Source: Marasmius tenuissimus (lineage: Eukaryota > Basidiomycota > Agaricomycetes > Agaricales > Marasmiaceae). From it: a DNA stretch of 64,000 nucleotides. Position numbers and translations under genes: made by a program. Positions 22,980 to 34,313 of this stretch are shown here, one piece after another. The stretch lies in NCBI GenBank assembly GCA_029532415.1, contig JAQOTA010000020.1:248001-312000 (forward strand), given 5' to 3'. The notes below the pieces were generated by a model. The model made no database searches and had not been told where the DNA came from. It saw only the letters and a list, made by a program, of their open reading frames with translations. Numbering within the stretch: position 1 is the stretch's first letter; each line of letters opens with the position of its first letter.

Positions 22980-24885
22980 ATGTCCAGACAAGTCAATCCT
23001 GAATTCCCTGGACACTTCGACGAAGATCCACCCAACCAATTCGTAGGAAGTATCTCCGCTTCCGAATCCATCTCAACCAACCGTTACGGTCGACGTAAAG
23101 AACGACAAGCGGTTTTCGGCAGCAGCGTCCGTGCTTCCGAATATCAAATTGATGTACAATCAACTCCACGTATCGGCACACTTAATACTGTTGCACCACT
23201 TCCGCCTAGCAAGCTCCGACGTCCTACTACAATGGCTTCGAAATACAGGACCCTTGAGGACGGCAGAACCGTCTATGTAGGGGACAAGGTACCCGAAACT
23301 CCTAGTCGTCCTCCTCCACCTCCGAAACCCGCATCCCGTCAAGTTTTTTCTCCAGCTACTATCGAAGATCCTCGAGGGGTGCTTGATCCTGCAAAACTAG
23401 CACTAGCACTTGACAAGGCTCATAACGAACCGCCTCCGAAAACAGCTAAGGGGAAAAACAAAGCCGATGAGGGAATAATTGATGACCTTACTTTCGATGC
23501 CGCCGTTGACAAAGAACATCCATCCACTCATCCAGTTACAGCTCCGGTTATGCCCCAGGATACTGAACTACCAACAGAGACAGCGTTACCCGAGGGATCT
23601 GATCCACATAAACAGGTCGATGAACCCAAGGGCTCTCGAGGTGGCAGTAGGGGCAGATCCCGAGCAGGTAGTAACAGGGGTGGAGACACAGATACGGAGC
23701 CGGAAGGTGACGACGGATCTGTCACGAACGATTCCCCCCGGACCACCTGGTGGTGGACTTCCAGGCGGAGGACCCTCCGGTGGACGAGGTGGGGGACCTG
23801 GATTCCCTAGAGGTCCCGGAAACGATCTCTACCAATTCAATATGATGGCACTCGTACAATCCGTGCTTGAGCACAACAAAATCATCGCCCAGCTCCTTGG
23901 GAAGAAGCCGGAAAAGAAGGGGAACGTCAAGGAACCTGATACCTTCGACGGAACTCAACCCGACAAACTTCTGAGCTTCATCGTGTCATGTATGATTGTT
24001 TTCAATCACCGTCCCTCCGATTTTCCTACCGATGCCGATAAAATCCACTACATCATTTCCTACCTTCGTGGCATGTGCCTTGAATATTTCCAACCCGAAA
24101 TCCTATCCTACAAAACCGATTCCGATCCGCCCGCTTGGATGTTCAGCCTCCGAGCATTCCTCGATGAACTCGAAATGTTCTTCGGACAGGTGGATACGAT
24201 AGAGGAAGCCGAAGACAAGTTCGACAACCTCCGGATGGGAGAAGGGGAGAAAATCGGAAAGTTCGAGGTTCGTTTCAACACTCTCGCAGCCAAGATTGGT
24301 TACGGCGAGAACGCTCTCCGTCATGCCTATTATCGCGCTATGCCAAAGCGTATCAAAGATTTACTTCCGAATGTTGGTGCTCGTCCTTCGACTCTCAAAC
24401 AGTTGCGTGTAGTGTGCCGGGAATACGACCGGACGCACTGGGTACGCAAAGGGGAGAAATCCCGAGAGGGCCGAGCGGCGAAACGAGCCAACAACAACAA
24501 TTCCAATTCCAACTCCCGATCCAACAACAACTCCGGAAATCGTTCAAACAACTCTTCCGGAGGTTCCGGTAGTTCCGGTGGCTCCAACAAAAGCTCCGGC
24601 AACTCTTCCAGCAACTCCTCCGGCAACAAGTCCAACGCCAACAACTCTGGGTCGAATCCGACTTCCAACAATACCAATCCGGTTGCCCAGTATCTTGGTA
24701 AGGACGGAAAGCTGAAGCCGGAGGAGAAGGAACGTCGGAAGAAGAACAACTTGTGCATGTTCTGTGGCGGAAAGCACAAGACAGATGATTGTAGGAAGCG
24801 ACCTGCGGCCGGTTCTCAGGCTAAAGGTCGTGCTGCGGCTACTTCAGACGCCTCTACATCCAAACCGGATGAGGCGAAAAAATAG
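22980..24885 (+). pseudogene. gag: gag of the gypsy element, frameshifted
   Basis: Structural protein of the virus-like particle. The frame from ATG 22980 runs to a C6 tract at 23734-23739, where reading must shift by one base to continue into a Gly/Pro-rich linker (PPGPPGGGLPGGG), a capsid-like domain (DTFDGTQPDKLLSFI, then YFQPEIL and LDELEMFFG) and an Asn/Ser-rich stretch. The nucleocapsid knuckle is CMFCGGKHKTDDC (C-x2-C-x3-H-x4-C, one residue short of the retroviral spacing). With C5 instead of C6 the two halves join, so one inserted C explains the break; a sequencing error is possible. Intact length would be about 635 aa. The stop TAG at 24883 follows an A6 run where pol could be entered by -1 slippage. 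Confidence 0.85.
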
Positions 24886-27800
24886 TCCACAACTCCGAAC
24901 CCTCGGAACAAGTTCGGAGTTGCGTTGAGCCGGATCGTTCCACCGAGGTAACTCTCAACGCAGCCGCTCTTTCTTCGCCTAATTCTCTTACTCTTACTCT
25001 TTCTTCAAATATGTCTATTTCTTCCGATATACACAAACAGTCATCCACTACTGTACCATTATCTTTTTCTGCTCTCGTTGATTCCGGTTCGTCCCACTGC
25101 TTTATAGATACAAAGTATGTGGAACGTAACCAAGTACCTACCATTCCAATACCACCTATTTCTCTTCGCCTTCTCAATGGTTCTCATGGTTCCACTATTT
25201 CACGCATGGCCTCTTTACCTATTATTTTTTCTTCTGGAGACATCCTTCCGATTGACTTTTATGTCACTCACCTTGATTCGGCTTGCAGCCTAGTTTTAGG
25301 ATATAACTGGCTTCACCGCTACAACCCGTTGGTTGACTGGTCGAACAACAGTATCGAATTCCCAACAAAGCCTATTCCGTCTCAGCCGGTCCTTCCGACT
25401 CGCTCTTCCGAGCTCTCGGAAGTCTCTCCTCAGCCTAGTACACCTCGGCGCAAGGCTAAGTCTCCATCTTATCCATTCGAGCCCATCTATTCCTACGCTG
25501 ATCTTCTCTCAGCCCTGTCTGCTATAGCTCCGGAGGTTTCCCTTATATCTGCTGGCGCTTACCTCCGAGCGAAGTCCGAATCCGGTGCTCGGGCGTTCAC
25601 CATCCAGATGACGCCTTCCGACACGGCTTCCAGACGTGCGGCGGAACTTTCCGAGGAAGATTTGGCAATCATTCCGCCTGATTATCATGAATTCACTGAC
25701 GTCTTCAGTCCAGAAATGTCGAAACAGCTTCCGTTGCATCGGGGAGAAGACGACATGAAGATTCAGTTAGAGGAAGGAACGGAACCACCTCTCGGTCCGA
25801 TTTATTCCCTTTCTCAAACGGAGATCACAGCTCTCCGAGAATTTATCGATGAACATCTCCAGGCCGGGCTCATCACTCCATCCAAATCTCCTTTCGGCGC
25901 CCCCGTTCTCTTCGTCAAGAAGAAGAGTGGTGATCTTCGACTCTGTGTCGACTTCCGGGGTCTCAACAAGATTACCAAAAAGGATTGCTATCCGCTCCCT
26001 CTCATCTCCGACCTTCTCGACGCTCCGCGGAAGGCTCAGATCTATACCAAGCTTGACCTCCGTCACGCTTATCACCTTGTGCGTATCGCCGACGGTGATG
26101 AATACAAGACCGCTTTCTGGACCCGTTACAGCTCATTTGAGTGGCGGGTTATGCCGGAAGGACTATCCAACGCACCTGCAGTCTTCCAACGCTTTGTCAA
26201 CAACATTTTCTCCAATATGCTTGATGTTAACGTTTTAGTTCACCTGGATGACATCCTCATCTATTCCGACGACATTTCCTCTCACAAGAAGCATGTCCGG
26301 GAGGTTCTCAAACGCCTCCGGGCAAACGGATTGTACTGCAAAGCCTCCAAGTGCAAATTCCATACCGATACTATCGAATACCTTGGCTACATTCTTTCGC
26401 CGGATGGTCTTCGAATGGATATGTCCAAAGTGGATATCATTACCAAGTGGCCTACGCCGCGCAAAGTTAAGGATATTCAATCTTTCCTTGGCTTTTGCAA
26501 CTTCTATCGGTGTTTTATCTTCAACTATAGCGCCATCACCGTTCCTTTAACCCGCCTCACTCAGAAAGACATTTGTTGGAACTTCAGCCCGGAATGCCAG
26601 GCTGCCTTCGATACTCTGAAAGAGGCATTCACTCATGCTCCTATCCTTACGCACTGGATTCCTGATCGAGAAATCATTGTGGAAACCGACGCATCCGACT
26701 ATGCGTTGGCGGCTATCCTATCTATCCGGACCGACGACGGTGAGATCCATCCTATTGCATTCCACTCCCGGACTTTCACTCCTCTGGAACTTAACTACGA
26801 TGTGCACAACAAAGAGCTCCTCGCCATCTTCGAGGCGTTCAAACGTTGGCGGCACTACTTGGAAGGTTCCGAAAATCCGGTCGACGTGGTAACGGATCAC
26901 AAAAATCTTGAATATTTCACCACTGCGAAGATTCTCACCCGACGACAAGTACGCTGGTCCGAGTACCTCTCTCACTTTAATATGGTAATCCGTTTCTGTC
27001 CTGGCAAGCTCGGTGCAAAACCGGACGCTTTGACTAGACAATGGGACGTCTATCCTAAAGAGGGGGATACGCCTTACGCCCATCTTAATCCACACAACTT
27101 CCGACCTGTATTCACACAGGAACAACTCACCGCTTCCCTCCACGCTACATTCCTTGAAGGTCCAGTTCTTCGCGCAAGCGTTATCATGGACGTCGAGCAG
27201 CTCCATGAAGACATCCAAACTGCTCAGACAGAAGATTCCTCCCTCATCCAACACTTCCGATCCGCTTCCGACACTTCTGACGAGACTAGATGGACTGTCG
27301 ACGAGACAGGTTTCCTCCGTTTAGATGACAGAATCTACGTTCCTGAAGCCAACAACCTCCGACTTAGAATCCTCCAACAATATCACGATCATATCATCTC
27401 TGGTCACTTTGGACAGAACCGGACTCTAGAAACCATCCGACGTCAATATACATGGCCTCTTATCCGAGAGTTCGTGCGAGACTACGTTCGCTCCTGTGTA
27501 ACTTGTGCACGGAACAAGACTCCACGACATCGGCCATACGGACTTCTACGACCTCTTCCGGTTCCCGCACGACCATGGGACTCTATCTCTATGGACTTCA
27601 TCGAGGAACTTCCAAACTCTAACGGTTTCAATTCCATCCTAGTTATCATCAACCGCGCTTCGAAACAAGCAATCTTCATTCCCACAGACATCCATATCAC
27701 TTCCGAACAACTCGCTTGACTCTTCGTTATCCATGTGTTCTCTAAGCATGGAGTTCCTCAGCACGTCACCTCCGACCGTGGTTCCGAATTCGTTTCCCAC

Positions 27801-28673
27801 TTCATGCGTTCCCTCGGGAAAGCCCTTGACATGAATCTTCATTACACTTCCGGTTATCATCCTTCCGCCGACGGACAGACTGAACGGGCGAATCAGACGC
27901 TTGAGCAGTATATCCGAGTCTACTGTTCTTACCAGCAGGACAACTGGGATGAACTCCTGCCTCTTGCCGAGTTCGCTTATAACAATGCTCCGAACGCTTC
28001 CACTGGAATCTCACCATTCTTTGCCAACAAGGGTTATCATCCGAACATCACCATCCACCCGGAACAAGACATGGCTTCTGCCCGTGCACGAGAGTTTGTG
28101 GTTGATCTAGATGAGCTTCATTCCATGCTCCGAGAAGAACTTACTCACGCTCAAACCCGTATGAAGGAACAGAAGGATTGACATCTCCAGCCTCAGCCGG
28201 AATGGAAGATTGGCGATAAAGTCATGGTCTCCGCTAAGTACATCAAAACGACCAGACCTACTGCTAAATTCTCCGAGAAATTCCTAGGTCCTTTCGAAAT
28301 CATTGCTACACCATCTCCAGTTGCTTATACCCTCCGACTTCCGACTGAATTCCGTACCATCCATCCAACTTTCCACGTTTCCCAACTCGAATCCATCCTT
28401 CCGAACCCCATTCCGAACTGCGTCCAGCCTCCTCCGGGTCCCGTCGAACTCGACACCGGAGAAGAAGATCATTACGAGATTTCCGAGATCCTAGACTCCA
28501 AGATCGACCGTCGTTTCAAGTGCAAGTTACAATATCGCATCCAATGGCTCAGATACGAAGGCACCGACGAGGAGTTTTCTTGGGTCACAGCAGACAACTT
28601 CAACGCTCCGGACCTCCTCCGAGCATTCCACGAATGTTATCCTCATAAACCTGGACCTATCAATTCTCTCTAA
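24882..28673 (+). pseudogene. pol: pol of the gypsy element (protease, RT, RNase H, integrase, chromodomain)
   Basis: One frame, entered by -1 shift at the gag stop, open from 24882 except for two TGA codons. Domains in order: protease with LVDSGSSHCFID (about 25070); RT with YTKLDLRHAYHLVRI and a VHLDDILIYS box at 26238-26267, where the usual Tyr of YxDD is His; RNase H with VETDASDYALAA and TDHKNLEYF; integrase zinc finger (HISGH-like then CVTC) and core (WDSISMDFIEELP, then VTSDRGSEF); C-terminal chromodomain (YEISEILDSKIDRR then YRIQWLRYEG). Stops at 27717-27719 (between LA and LFVIHVF) and 28179-28181 (between QKD and HLQPQPEW) both sit where Arg CGA is expected, so each is a single C to T change. 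Not translatable in full. Confidence 0.92.
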
Positions 28674-28817
28674 GTCCAATCCACCATTCCGTTTCCGTTT
28701 CCGATTATCTTACGATCACTCATGATTCCGAGAAAGGCCTTCCGGCCAGGCGACGTTTCAAGATTATTCTACTAGTACAAAAACAAGGAAAAGTCCGGAT
28801 TCCGGACGTTCCATCCA

Positions 28818-30059
28818 TCACTCTTCCATCCTATCCTTATCCGCTTCATCTTCTTCCTCTTCCAGGATCGTTTCCGCGCTCTTCACCTTCTTCCGGAGTG
28901 TCTTCGGGGATCGAGACGCTGGCCTCTTGCTAGGCCTCGATGATGGTCCTTCCTCCCGATCCTCTTCCCCTTCCTCTTCCCCTTCCGCTTCCACTTCGTC
29001 CTCACCCTCATCCGAGCTGTCCGGGAAATCGACACCATGAACACTAAGGAGGAGTTGAATTCCACGGTTGATCTGCCGCAGATCCTTCTCGACCTCTGGT
29101 GCTAAGTGCACCTCCTTCCTGCCCGCAGGCTTCCGTCTCCCTTCCGAGTTCTTCGACTTCATCGAACCCGCATCCGATCACGTTCCGTCTCCGCTTCCGT
29201 CCGGGAACACACACTTTGCTTTCTTCTTGCGGCATTGGAAGCATGCGTTGGTCGGACCACGGAAGTTGGTTCCAGCCATGACATTCCGGCGACATTCCAC
29301 ATTCGCAACGGAACATTTCTTGCAGGCTATAAAAAGTTAGAAGAAATCGGATTTCAGACAAGTGGAACTTACCAATCGGAAGAAGCGGTCCCGTTCCGAC
29401 CTCCTCTACATCCGTGACCTTTCCGCTGCTCTCTTTCGCCTTCCCTTTCCGTTTAGCTCCCGTGGAGCGGATTCCGACGTTTTCTTTCCGGCGACGAACC
29501 CGGACTGGAAAATCATTTGTTGATGAGGTGTCAGTGTGGGGTAAAACTAAAAGAAGTTAAAAAATTCGGAAAGAGAAAACATCTAACAAGTCGGACACAC
29601 CGATTCCCAGTCCATATCCATGGACTGTCTGTCGGCGTCGGAGAATGTGTATTCTAGAGGCTCGGACTTCACCTCTGTTTCCGGAACTGCCGTCTTCGCT
29701 CGTACTTCCTCCTCCTCAGCCTCCCGTTGCTTCTGCTTCGTTTCCATCCGACCATCCCTATCCTTCCGCCAGTCCTCCAGCTCCTTTTCCGCATCCGCTT
29801 TCGCTTTCTCCCAATCCGCAATATTCTCCGCTATCTCTTCCTGCCTTTCCTCTATCCAAGCGTTCCGATTCCGGTTCCAGGTTTTCACGTCCTCGTTAAA
29901 TTCGTGTGAGGCTTGTTCATCCTCCTCTTCCGGATATCGAGCCAAGTATTCGGCGAGTTTTGGTTTCTTGGTGATGTAATCCAGAATCGTTTCATCCGGA
30001 CGCGGAATGAGGAAGAAAAGATCAGAGGGAGTTGGTGATCGAGAGGGTGTAGGCGGCAT
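28818..30059 (-). pseudogene. Antisense accessory gene of the gypsy element (paired Cys triplets)
   Basis: Three exons on the strand opposite to gag-pol, convergent with pol (gap about 140 bp). Exon 1 from ATG 30059 encodes a Glu/Lys-rich predicted coiled coil (for example ENIADWEKAKADAEKELEDW). Exon 2 (about 29510-29376) is basic (VRVRRRKEN). Exon 3 starts near 29330 with CKKCSVANVEC and, 16 residues later, CFQCRKKKAKC, i.e. two C-x2-C-x6-C units followed by Lys/Arg, then an acidic tail (EEEGEEDREEG). The spacing recalls fungal Zn2Cys6 DNA-binding clusters but the linker is longer. One TGA at 29178-29180 lies where Arg CGA is expected. A gene of the same exon plan and position occurs in the unrelated gypsy element at 37.6 kb. 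I infer a zinc-binding nuclear protein of element origin; exact role unknown. Confidence 0.65.
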
Positions 30060-30282
30060 TTAGGAATTGGGGAAATGAAGTTGGGATTCGCTTGGTGCGC
30101 TTCTTATATCTTTTTTCTATTTGTTCCTTGTTTGGATTTCCAGAATATTCTTTCATGTTCCAGAACGTTCTATTGACTCATCACGTTTCTATTGTTTTAT
30201 GTCTTCTTTCCGAATGCTTCCGAACTTTTACGTCTTACAATTTTCTTCTTACTTCCTCCGTGGCTCTCAAGGCGAGAGCCTT

Positions 30283-30294
30283 AAGAGGGGGATA
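30283..30294 (+). other. Polypurine tract of the gypsy element
   Basis: aagagggggata directly before the 3' LTR, the expected primer for plus-strand DNA synthesis. Confidence 0.8.
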
Positions 30295-30295
30295 C

Positions 30296-31008
30296 TGTTA
30301 CATCCATGCCGGTTCCGGGGTTTCCGAAGGCCTCTATCCACCTTCCGGAGATTCCGAGTATCGGAATCTACTTTATGTTTTCTCTTCCTTCACAATCCTT
30401 TCCGGAACATGACTTCGGATTCCGACATTGTGTCCCCGGTACTTACGGATCGGAGATACATATTCACCGTTCATCTCCGAGTAGTACGTATACTCTACAT
30501 TCCGACATTCCGCTCTCCATTCTATCATGACTCATCCCGTACATTCCATTCTGACACTTCATTTCCGATTCATCTCCGACTCCGGGACTTCACCCTCTGT
30601 CTCGGATACTGTACTGTACATACATTCTCTCCCGCTCTTGACTCACCTTCGGTACTACGATCGCCGGAACCTCTTCGGAGGTCTCGGAGATCGATACATA
30701 TATAAGCTAGATACTTCATGACTTGTATTCCTCAGAATTAAAATCAACTTGGTTTCCGTTTATCTCATTCGTCTCATTCCGTCTCTTTATCTCTATCGTC
30801 TCTTCATCTTTATCTTCCTTTCCTTCCGGTCAAGGACAACCCAACTCAACAGTGTCGTTGGCGAAACCTTCGACTATTGTCCAGCCATCTGTTCGGCCTT
30901 CCGGTTGTCGGAATCTCTCCAACTCTGACTAGTCCATTCCGGCACGTCGGCTTCCGTCTCTTCCGCTCGGACCTCCGTCCAGGCTGTCATATCCGCACGA
31001 TCCTAACA
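30296..31008 (+). repeat. 3' LTR of the gypsy element
   Basis: 713 bp, TGTTA to TAACA. Followed by the TGGTA target duplication. Differs from the 5' LTR at two positions close to its 3' end. Confidence 0.95.
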
Positions 31009-31937
31009 TGGTAGCAAGCTAGGAGAGGAGCAGCGGGCTTGACTCAGGCAGAGATAAGGCAGAACTGGTCCCAACGACAAGTTAGATCTATTGTAGAGAA
31101 GGAAAGAACAGGAAACTGTACTACTCACCTGGTCCCAATGACAAGAGGTCAAGATGAGGGACCAGGTGAAGACTAGCTAGCTTATATACCTATCCTACAG
31201 TCAGAGCTGGAGTTGGAGTGGCTACCTATGAGTCGTGTATGAATAAGTATGAGTCAAGGATGAATAAGGAATGAGTTGATATGAGATAATGGGATGGCTG
31301 CGCGATGTGGGTTAAAGCTGCGCGATGGTGGGTTAAGAAAGGGAATCATGAGAAATAAGGATGTATAGTAAGTGACTGTGAGAAAAGAACATGTGATAAT
31401 CATGTGAGCAAATGGTGGAGGGAAAAGTGGCGTCTTCATGACACTAGCAACACAATTTCAGTGGCAATTATAACGCTTTTTGATGCGACAAACCAAGACG
31501 CTATCTACAATGGCACTGTGAGGTTATTCATAATGCATCAGGTAATTTCTAAGTGAGCTCTCATGGTATCTCACCCCATCATCCCTAAAAGCAGGAATCG
31601 ACATATTCTGTGTTATTCTGTGTACCGCACATTTCAGCAGATCAGTTAACCAGACCTGGACTTCAGCGCCAAAGACTAATGCGTAGACTTACTGTAAAGA
31701 ATCCTGGGTATGTAAAACCCTGGCCAATATTGCCAATCCCGAAGTGAGACAAAATGCTTGCCTCACATCCAGTATGTCCGATACCAGGCCTATTGGGACG
31801 CTGACCGAAGACAGAACAAACAGCGAGAGAAGTGAGAGTCGGAACAGCCGATTGCCGCCATATTTCTCTCGCTCTCGTCTTCTCAGAACCACAAGGCCAA
31901 TTCGAAAGAGGAGTATGTTCATGCCATAGAGGAAAAG

Positions 31938-32258
31938 TGTTGAATCCGTGGACTATAATTAGATCCCGGTATATCCGAAGTCCCGGTTCATACTTCCCGT
32001 CATTGTATTATGCGGGACAATGCATTCACTATTGTTCCATTCTTTATTGTTCACTATGCTCATATGTACAATTTCTATTGTCGTCCCTATATGGTAACTC
32101 TGATGTATCTACATGTATATAAGCTTGTAGTTCTCTACTTGAATCTACAGTGTGCTTGAGCTTCTACGTCTCGCCTCTAACTCTCTAAACTCCTCTCTGG
32201 TAAGTAGTAGTGTAGCCATGTTGTAGTCCTCTGCGCTAGGCGTCATGCCGGCTCATCA
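31938..32258 (+). repeat. 5' LTR of the copia element
   Basis: 321 bp, starting TGTTGAATCC and ending GCTCATCA; contains tatataag near 32116. Differs from the 3' copy mostly by C/T and G/A changes. Confidence 0.93.
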
Positions 32259-32270
32259 GGTTATGGGCCC
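32259..32270 (+). other. Half-tRNA type primer-binding site
   Basis: ggttatgggccc directly after the 5' LTR is complementary to the anticodon arm of eukaryotic initiator tRNA-Met (GGGCCCATAACC), the priming mode known from Drosophila copia, rather than to a tRNA 3' end. Confidence 0.75.
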
Positions 32271-32557
32271 CGGTTAGCCTGACTACAATGACGAGCGCCT
32301 TAATGGCTGCTGTCAGCGACGAGCGCCCCTAGGCTGCTGTCATCGGCTAGCTAGGCTAGACCTGCATGTTGCCATCGACCTCTTAATTGAGTGCTCGATC
32401 TATGGCATTGATGTACGTCCTTCAACGACATCGGATCTCAAGGATCCAATGCTCCTTGTTGAGCATAGTGCCTTTATGGCTGCTCCCTGTGTTGATTAGA
32501 CGCATGCTGATGCTGTCTTTTCTAGATCCAACACCAATCTCTCAACCTCTTACTACC

Positions 32558-34313
32558 ATGTTCGATGTTAAGAAATACTTCTCTGGTCGCTTTGACGGCA
32601 CCAACTTCAAACAGACCTACTACAGCGAGATGGAAGCTGTATGTAAGACCCAAGGTCTTTATGGTCACCTCACTGGCCAAGAACCACGTCCCTCCATGCC
32701 CCTTGGCACTGTGACTAGCCCCGCAGGGGTTACTCCTGTTACTCGTGCCACTGTCCCTCCCGAGGAGCACGCTGCCTGGGTCAAGGAAAGTCTTGCTTGG
32801 GACAAGGAAGATCTCCCTCTCATGGGGATTATCCAGATCACCACCACCAAGGAGGTCTTCGATCCGATCAAGGACATGAACGCCGAAACAGCTTGGGAAC
32901 AGCTGAACCTCACCTACGGCGAGCCCACTTTGTCTGCCATCTATGGCGACTTTGTTAAACTCGTCTCTTTCAGACTTACCACCTCTCATCCCCAAGCTGG
33001 CATTGCCAAATTCAAGTCCTACATCGAACGACTCTCCGAGGTAGGAGTGGTTCTCCCCGAGTTGATCAAGTCTCTCTTGCTCATTGCTGCTATTCCTCCC
33101 GAATGGGATGCCGCCTCATCCAAATCCCTTCACGACTATGTTAGGGATCCCAAGGATGAAGAATGCATCACTGTTTCGAAAGTCCATGATGCTATCATGG
33201 TCGAGTACAAACGCCAGAACCCTCAGCTTGCCAACCGCCTTTCTGCGGTGAAGCGTGCTGGTAATCTTGAACCATCGTTCGGTCAGCAGCAACGCCCGCA
33301 GAAGCAACGTCAGCAGCGTGGGTATCAGCAGCAGACCAACACTCACCCACCACAGCAGCAGCAGCAACGCCAATCTTCGAACCAGAACAAGGGTAAGAAG
33401 AAGAAGCAGCAGCAGCGTGGTACCCGCGGTGGTATCAACCAGCACCAGGGTCGGTAACGGCGGTAACAATCGGTCTCATGGTCACTCCCATCTTGCATCC
33501 TACGCATTCGTCGTTGCTTCCCCTCCTCCTGTTCGTCCTTACTCCTCAATTACTGACCGCAGGGAACGCATTGCGTTGAACGCAGTCAACAACTCCTTGC
33601 ACGCCGAGATTGCCAGTGCCCCTCCTAGCCGTGCTAGAGGATCTCCGCCCCCAGCGCACTTCACTGGTCACTGGGACAAGTCTTGTGACAGCACCGTTCC
33701 TCCCGCTGTCAAGAAGAATCCGGCTGCCATGCAGTCCTTCACTGGCTTCAAGCCATCCGAGTCAGTATTTGATGATGTACGTGAAGTACGTTCACTTGTT
33801 GATAGACTTGGTGTCCCTAAGACGGCGCGGCATCTCAAACCATTCGAACAGATCGTCACGTCCGCCGCCAATTGTTCGCTCCAGGATCGTATCTCGAAGC
33901 CTGGTTCCTCGTCCAAGCGAGTTCTGGAGGACGATTTGGAAGATGAAGGAGCCGGATGTCCTTCTTCTACTTCTTCTAAACGTGGTTGCAGCACTGATCC
34001 TGATGAAGATGTAGAGATGGACTGGGAATCTGATGATGGTATGGACGATATGACCTCCCTATTCGGTAATGATGTTGACAACGACATTGCCGAAGCTGCA
34101 GGAGTAGAGGATGTCCCGGATGACGTCTCTCTTGGATCGTTCCACGATGACAGGCAAGTTCCTTATCTTGACCTGCTTTCCCAAGCTGATGCAAACCTAC
34201 AGCGCTGCTCTCAACTAGTTGGTATCAGTAGTGTGCGCGGTAGTCGTAGTGATCTGGTATCACTTGTAAATTTTTGCAATGCTATTTCGACCCACTTTGT
34301 GGGATGTACTTAA
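32558..34313 (+). pseudogene. gag: copia gag and spacer region, frameshifted
   Basis: The ATG at 32558 was chosen because MFDVKKYFSGRFDGTNFKQ starts the typical copia gag (UBN2-like) domain; upstream codons in the frame are probably leader. The domain runs through YGEPTLSAIYGDFVKL and PPEWDAA to a Gln/Arg-rich segment ending at 33457. Reading must shift near 33440-33460 to reach RSHGHSHLASYAFV and an acidic linker (EDVEMDWESDDG) that ends at a TAA, 34311-34313. That T-A-A lies just before CKGKKSVNNAQGW of the protease and is explained by CAA to TAA. I see no clear CCHC knuckle. Non-functional copy. Confidence 0.8.

Larger units (their letters stand above)
22230..31008 (+). mobile_element. Ty3/gypsy chromovirus, 8,779 bp, with perfect target duplication
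   Basis: Complete LTR retrotransposon. Two 713-bp LTRs (22230-22942 and 30296-31008), a 5-bp duplication TGGTA (22225-22229 and 31009-31013), a self-priming type primer site, gag, pol with protease, RT, RNase H, integrase and chromodomain, a purine tract (30283-30294), and an extra antisense spliced gene between pol and the 3' LTR. The LTRs differ at only two positions, both in the last ten bases, so insertion was recent. This copy is nevertheless defective: a one-base frameshift in gag, two TGA codons in pol and one TGA in the antisense gene. It landed inside an older solo LTR. Confidence 0.95.
22176..31443 (-). mobile_element. Solo LTR (484 bp), split by the gypsy element
   Basis: Two pieces, 22176-22229 and 31014-31443, join to a 484-bp LTR once the gypsy element and one copy of its target duplication are removed. 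Its ends are perfect 10-bp inverted repeats (TGTCATGAAG and CTTCATGACA), it has a TATA box on the minus strand (tatataag near 31176), and it is flanked by a perfect 5-bp duplication, ctagc (22171-22175 and 31444-31448). No internal region is present, so it is the product of LTR-LTR recombination of an unidentified retrotransposon. It lies in intron 4 of the broken seven-span gene. Confidence 0.8.

Noticed and set aside
24330..24779. 149-aa minus-strand frame opposite gag
   Set aside because: Mirror of the Asn/Ser/Gly-rich gag region giving Leu/Glu-rich low complexity; shadow frame.
26718..27254. 178-aa minus-strand frame opposite pol
   Set aside because: Shadow of the RNase H/integrase frame with no domain of its own.
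29620..29979. 119-aa Ser/Phe-rich plus frame
   Set aside because: Complement of the Glu-rich coiled-coil exon of the antisense gene; composition is explained by that exon.
33116..33469. Leu-rich 117-aa minus frame resembling a membrane protein
   Set aside because: Complement of the CAG/Gln-rich end of copia gag; not a real span-rich protein.
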